Of a stretch of 64,000 bases of DNA, positions 59,846 to 64,000 are shown piece after piece; position 1 is the first letter of the stretch, and the number at the start of each line of letters is the position of its first letter. Position numbers and translations under genes: made by a program. The notes under the pieces were generated by a model. That model was not told where the DNA came from. It ran no database searches and saw only the letters and a list, made by a program, of their open reading frames with translations. Where the stretch lies: NCBI GenBank assembly GCA_037783545.1, contig JBBELK010001632.1:20486-84485 (forward strand), read 5' to 3'. The stretch comes from Henricia sp. BOLD:AAB3569 (taxonomy: Eukaryota > Echinodermata > Asteroidea > Spinulosida > Echinasteridae).

Positions 59846-62800
59846 TTGAAGTTTGTCTGGAAATTCGTTAAGTTGTGCCGGCAGGGAGTTTTTGCTAGCT
59901 TCGACGATAACTCGGTCGGTTTAAACGGGAAATTGCTGAAATTTGCAGAACACGTTTGGGATATAGAGTTGTTTTAGCAGACAAAATTTGAAGTTTGTCT
60001 GGACAAAATGTTCCAAAATGGCGACCACTTCAGACGCAATGTTTCCCGAAAGCGGCGTCTGTTTGTGCGAAAACTGTTCCGGCAGTGAGTTTTTGCTAGA
60101 TTCGACGATAACTCGGTCGGTTTAAACGGGAAATTGCTGAAATTTGCAGAACACGTTTGCGATATAGAGTTGTTTTAGCAGACAAAATTTGAAGTTTGTC
60201 TGGAAATTCGTTAAGTTCCAAAATAGCGACCACTTCAGACGCAATGTTTCCCGAAAGCGGCGTCTGTTTGTGCGAAAACTGTTCCGGCAGAGAGTTTTTG
60301 CTAGATTCGACGATAACTCGGTTGGTTTAAACGGGAAATTGCTGAAATTTGCAGAACACGTTGGCGATATAGAGTTGTTTTAGCAGACAAAATTTGAAGT
60401 TTGTCGTGAAATTCCTTCAGTTCCAAAATGGCGACCACTTCAGACGCAATGTTTACCGAAAGCGGCGTCTGCTTGTGCGAAAACTGTGCCGGCAAAGAGT
60501 TTTTGCTAGATTCGACGATAACTCGGTCGGTTTAAACGGGAAATTGCTGAAATTTGCAGAACACGTTTGCGATATAGAGTTGTTTTAGCAGACAAAATTT
60601 GAAGTTTGTCTGGAAATTCGTTAAGTTCCAAAATAGCGACCACTTCAGACGCAATGTTTCCCGAAAGCGGCGTCTGCTTGTGCAAAAACTGTGCCGGCAA
60701 GGAGTTTTTGCTAGATTCGACGATAACTCGGTTGGTTTAAACGGGAAATTGCTGAAATTTGCAGAACACGTTTGGGATATAGAGTTGTTTTAGCAGACAA
60801 AATTTGAAGTTCGTCTGGACATTCCTTCAGTTCCAAAATGGCGACCACTTCAGACGCAATGTTTACCGAAAGCGGCGTCTGCTTGTGCGAAAACTGTGCC
60901 GGCAAAGAGTTTTTGCTAGATTCGACGATAACTCGGTCGGTTTAAACGGGAAATTGCTGAAATTTGCAGAACACGTTTGCGATATAGAGTTGTTTTAGCA
61001 GACAAAATTTGAAGTTTGTCTGGAAATTCGTTAAGTTGTGCCGGCAGGGAGTTTTTGCTAGCTTCGACGATAACTCGGTCGGTTTAAACGGGAAATTGCT
61101 GAAATTTGCAGAACACGTTTGGGATATAGAGTTGTTTTAGCAGACAAAATTTGAAGTTTGTCTGGACAAAATGTTCCAAAATGGCGACCACTTCAGACGC
61201 AATGTTTCCCGAAAGCGGCGTCTGTTTGTGCGAAATCTGTTCCGGCAGTGAGTTTTTGCTAGATTCGACGATAACTCGGTCGGTTTAAACGGGAAATTGC
61301 TGAAATTTGCAGAACACGTTTGCGATATAGAGTTGTTTTAGCAGACAAAATTTGAAGTTTGTCTGGAAATTCGTTAAGTTCCAAAATAGCGACCACTTCA
61401 GACGCAATGTTTCCCGAAAGCGGCGTCTGTTTGTGCGAAAACTGTTCCGGCAGAGAGTTTTTGCTAGATTCGACGATAACTCGGTTGGTTTAAACGGGAA
61501 ATTGCTGAAATTTGCAGAACACGTTTGCGATATAGAGTTGTTTTAGCAGACAAAATTTGAAGTTTGTCGTGAAATTCCTTCAGTTCCAAAATGGCGACCA
61601 CTTCAGACGCAATGTTTACCGAAAGCGGCGTCTGCTTGTGCGAAAACTGTGCCGGCAGAGAGTTTTTGCTAGATTCGACGATAACTCGGTCGGTTTAAAC
61701 GGGAAATTGCTGAAATTTGCAGAACACGTTTGCGATATAGAGTTGTTTTAGCAGACAAAATTTGAAGTTTGTCTGGAAATTCGTTAAGTTCCAAAATAGC
61801 GACCACTTCAGACGCAATGTTTCCCGAAAGCGGCGTCTGTTTGTGCGAAAACTGTTCCGGCAGAGAGTTTTTTGCTAGATTCGACGATAACTCGGTTGGT
61901 TTAAACGGGAAATTGCTGAAATTCGCAGAACACGTTTGGGATATAGAGTTGTTTTAACAGACAAAATTTGAAGTTTGTCTGGACATTCCTTCAGTTCCAA
62001 AATAGCAACAACTTCAAACGCAATGTTTACCGAAAGCGGCGTCTGCTTGTGCGAAAACTGTGCCGGCAAGGAGTTTTTGCTAGATTCGACGATAACTCGG
62101 TCGGTTTATACGGGAAATTGCTGAAATTTGCAGAACACGTTTGGGATATAGAGTTGTTTTAGCAGACAAAATTTGAAGTTTGTTTGGCAATTCCTTCAGT
62201 TCCAAAATAGAGACCATTTCAGACGCAATGTTTCCCGAAAGCGGCGTCTGCTTGTGCAAAAACTGTGCCGGCAAGGAGTTTTTGCTAGATTCGACGATAA
62301 CTCGGTCGGTTTAAACGGGAAATTGCTGAAATTTGCAGAACACGTTTGCGATATAGAGTTGTTTTAGCAGAGAAAATTTGAAGTTTGTCTGGAAATTCGT
62401 TAAGTTCCAAAATAGCGACCACTTCAGACGCAATGTTTCCCGAAAGCGGCGTCTGCTTGTGCAAAAACTGTGCCAGCAAGGAGTTTTTGATAGATTCGAT
62501 GATAACTCGGTTGGTTTAAACGGGAAATTGCTGAAATTTGCAGAACACGTTTGGGATATAGAGTTGTTTTAGCAGACAAAATTTGAAGTTCGTCTGGACA
62601 TTCCTTCAGTTCCAAAATGGCGACCACTTCAGACGCAATGTTTACCGAAAGCGGCGTCTGCTTGTGCGAAAACTGTGCCGGCAAAGAGTTTTTGCTAGAT
62701 TCGACGATAACTCGGTCGGTTTAAACGGGAAATTGCTGAAATTTGCAGAACACGTTTGCGATATAGAGTTGTTTTAGCAGACAAAATTTGAAGTTTGTCT

Positions 62801-64000
62801 GGAAATTCGTTAAGTTGTGCCGGCAGGGAGTTTTTGCTAGCTTCGACGATAACTCGGTCGGTTTAAACGGGAAATTGCTGAAATTTGCAGAACACGTTTG
62901 GGATATAGAGTTGTTTTAGCAGACAAAATTTGAAGTTTGTCTGGACAAAATGTTCCAAAATGGCGACCACTTCAGACGCAATGTTTCCCGAAAGCGGCGT
63001 CTGTTTGTGCGAAAACTGTTCCGGCAGTGAGTTTTTGCTAGATTCGACGATAACTCGGTCGGTTTTAAACGGGAAATTGCTGAAATTTGCAGAACACGTT
63101 TGCGATATAGAGTTGTTTTAGCAGACAAAATTTGAAGTTTGTCTGGAAATTCGTTAAGTTCCAAAATAGCGACCACTTCAGACGCAATGTTTCCCGAAAG
63201 CGGCGTCTGTTTGTGCGAAAACTGTTCCGGCAGAGAGTTTTTGCTAGATTCGACGATAACTCGGTTGGTTTAAACGGGAAATTGCTGAAATTTGCAGAAC
63301 ACGTTTGCGATATAGAGTTGTTTTAGCAGACAAAATTTGAAGTTTGTCGTGAAATTCCTTCAGTTCCAAAATGGCGACCACTTCAGACGCAATGTTTACC
63401 GAAAGCGGCGTCTGCTTGTGCGAAAACTGTGCCGGCAAAGAGTTTTTGCTAGATTCGACGATAACTCGGTCGGTTTTAAACGGGAAATTGCTGAAATTTG
63501 CAGAACACGTTTGCGATATAGAGTTGTTTTAGCAGACAAAATTTGAAGTTTGTCTGGAAATTCGTTAAGTTCCAAAATAGCGACCACTTCAGACGCAATG
63601 TTTCCCGAAAGCGGCGTCTGCTTGTGCAAAAACTGTGCCGGCAAGGAGTTTTTGCTAGATTCGACGATAACTCGGTTGGTTTAAACGGGAAATTGCTGAA
63701 ATTTGCAGAACACGTTTGGGATATAGAGTTGTTTTAGCAGACAAAATTTGAAGTTTGTCTGGACATTCCTTCAGTTCCAAAATGGCGACCACTTCAGACG
63801 CAATGTTTCCCGAAAGCGGCGTCTGTTTGTGCGAAAACTGTTCCGGCAGAGAGTTTTTGATAGATTCGACGATAACTCGGTCGGTTTAAACGGGAAATTG
63901 CTGAAATTTGCAGAACACGTTTGCGATATAGAGTTGTTTTAGCAGACAAAATTTGAAGTTTGTCTGGAAATTCGTTAAGTTCCAAAATAGCGACCACTTC
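59846..64000. repeat. B block R19, copy of 33300-37813, running off the edge
   Basis: Starts: 59846 f, 59988 g, 60189 m, 60394 o, 60599 h, 60804 e, 61009 f, 61151 g, 61352 m, 61557 o, 61762 m/h, 61968 b (GCAACAAC), 62173 c, 62378 d, 62583 e, 62788 f, 62930 g, 63132 m, 63337 o, 63543 h, 63748 k, partial from 63953. Offset to the earlier block is 26,546 up to h and 26,137 from e onward. The rare GCAGAGAAAATTT and GCAACAAC marks are shared. Confidence 0.87.

Larger units (their letters stand above)
5211..64000. repeat. Satellite family B array, 205-bp monomers
   Basis: Unbroken head-to-tail 205-bp repeat, roughly 290 copies, running off the right edge. Monomers are mosaics of a few alternative segments. 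Type key: a GTCGTGAAATTCC, AGGGACC, TTTATACGG. b GACATTCC, GCGACAACTTCAAACG, TTTATACGG. c GTTTGGCAATTCC (c' has GGAAATT), AGAGACCATTTC, GTGCAAAAACTG. j as c' but GTGCGAAAACTG and GGTTGG. d ATTCGTTAAG, GTGCCAGC, TTTTGATAG. e TTCGTCTGG, ATGGCGACC, GCCGGCAAAG. f 142-bp truncation. g GGACAAAATGTTCC, CGGCAGTGAG, 201 bp. h ATTCGTTAAG, GTGCCGGCAAGG, TTTGGGA. i CAAACG, GTGCCCGC (i' has GACATTCC). k ATGGCG, GTTCCGGCAGAG, TTTTGATAG. l and m ATTCGTTAAG, GTTCCGGCAGAG (l has GATGCAATG). n ATGGCG, GACGAAATG, ACGGAAAATT. o GTCGTG, ATGGCG, GCCGGCAAAG. 205 leaves remainder 1 modulo 3, so no frame continues across copies. Confidence 0.97.

Noticed and set aside
5380-64000. Hundreds of ORFs of about 64 codons repeating every 205 bp on both strands
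   Set aside because: They begin mostly at TTG rather than ATG, repeat with the satellite, and cannot run on because 205 is not a multiple of 3. Both strands are equally open. They are by-products of the repeat, not genes.
5211-64000. CRISPR array
   Set aside because: The repeating unit is 205 bp with no unique spacers between short repeats, and no cas genes are present.
5211-64000. A new defence or other gene system hidden in the window
   Set aside because: I found no stretch that is not A or B satellite, so there is no room for a gene cluster.

Overview
The whole 64-kb window is satellite DNA. I see no protein-coding gene, RNA gene, transposon or CRISPR array. Two tandem-repeat families fill it: family A, monomer about 296 bp, from 1 to 5210, and family B, monomer 205 bp with roughly 290 copies, from 5211 to 64000. 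Tens of kilobases of tandem repeats with higher-order organisation point to a eukaryotic nuclear genome, most likely a centromeric, pericentromeric or other heterochromatic block. The sequence does not identify the species. Resemblances to binding sites known from animals (CENP-B, YY1, NRF-1) make an animal plausible but do not prove it.

Layout: A spans 1-5210 as 17 head-to-tail copies, one of them rearranged, plus a stub. At 5210/5211 the A array switches, within a region the two families share, into the middle of a B monomer. From there to the window end there are only B monomers. B monomers fall into about 15 recognisable variant types (named a to p here). Their order repeats, giving nested higher-order repeats: a 3,738-bp unit tandemly copied at 24594-28331 and 28332-32069, a 1,944-bp unit at 12905-14848 with an expanded copy at 14849-17203, and a 615-bp trimer at 41436-42665. 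Larger blocks of several kilobases recur at distances of 6.4, 10.1, 26 and 51 kb. A 142-bp truncated monomer (type f) occurs 17 times and marks the cycle.

Three patches (about 23.9-27.65, 42.7-52.4 and 55.7-57.7 kb) carry many single-base insertions and deletions that near-identical copies elsewhere in the window lack. These look more like poorly polished consensus than biology.

The most interesting biological signals are a motif resembling the CENP-B box (8 of 9 essential bases) in a large share of B monomers, a YY1-like motif switched on or off by one base between B types, an NRF-1-like palindrome beside a perfect hairpin in each A monomer, and evidence that A and B descend from a common ancestor. 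All coordinates and counts were read by eye. B monomer starts are given at the first T of the conserved TTGAAG.
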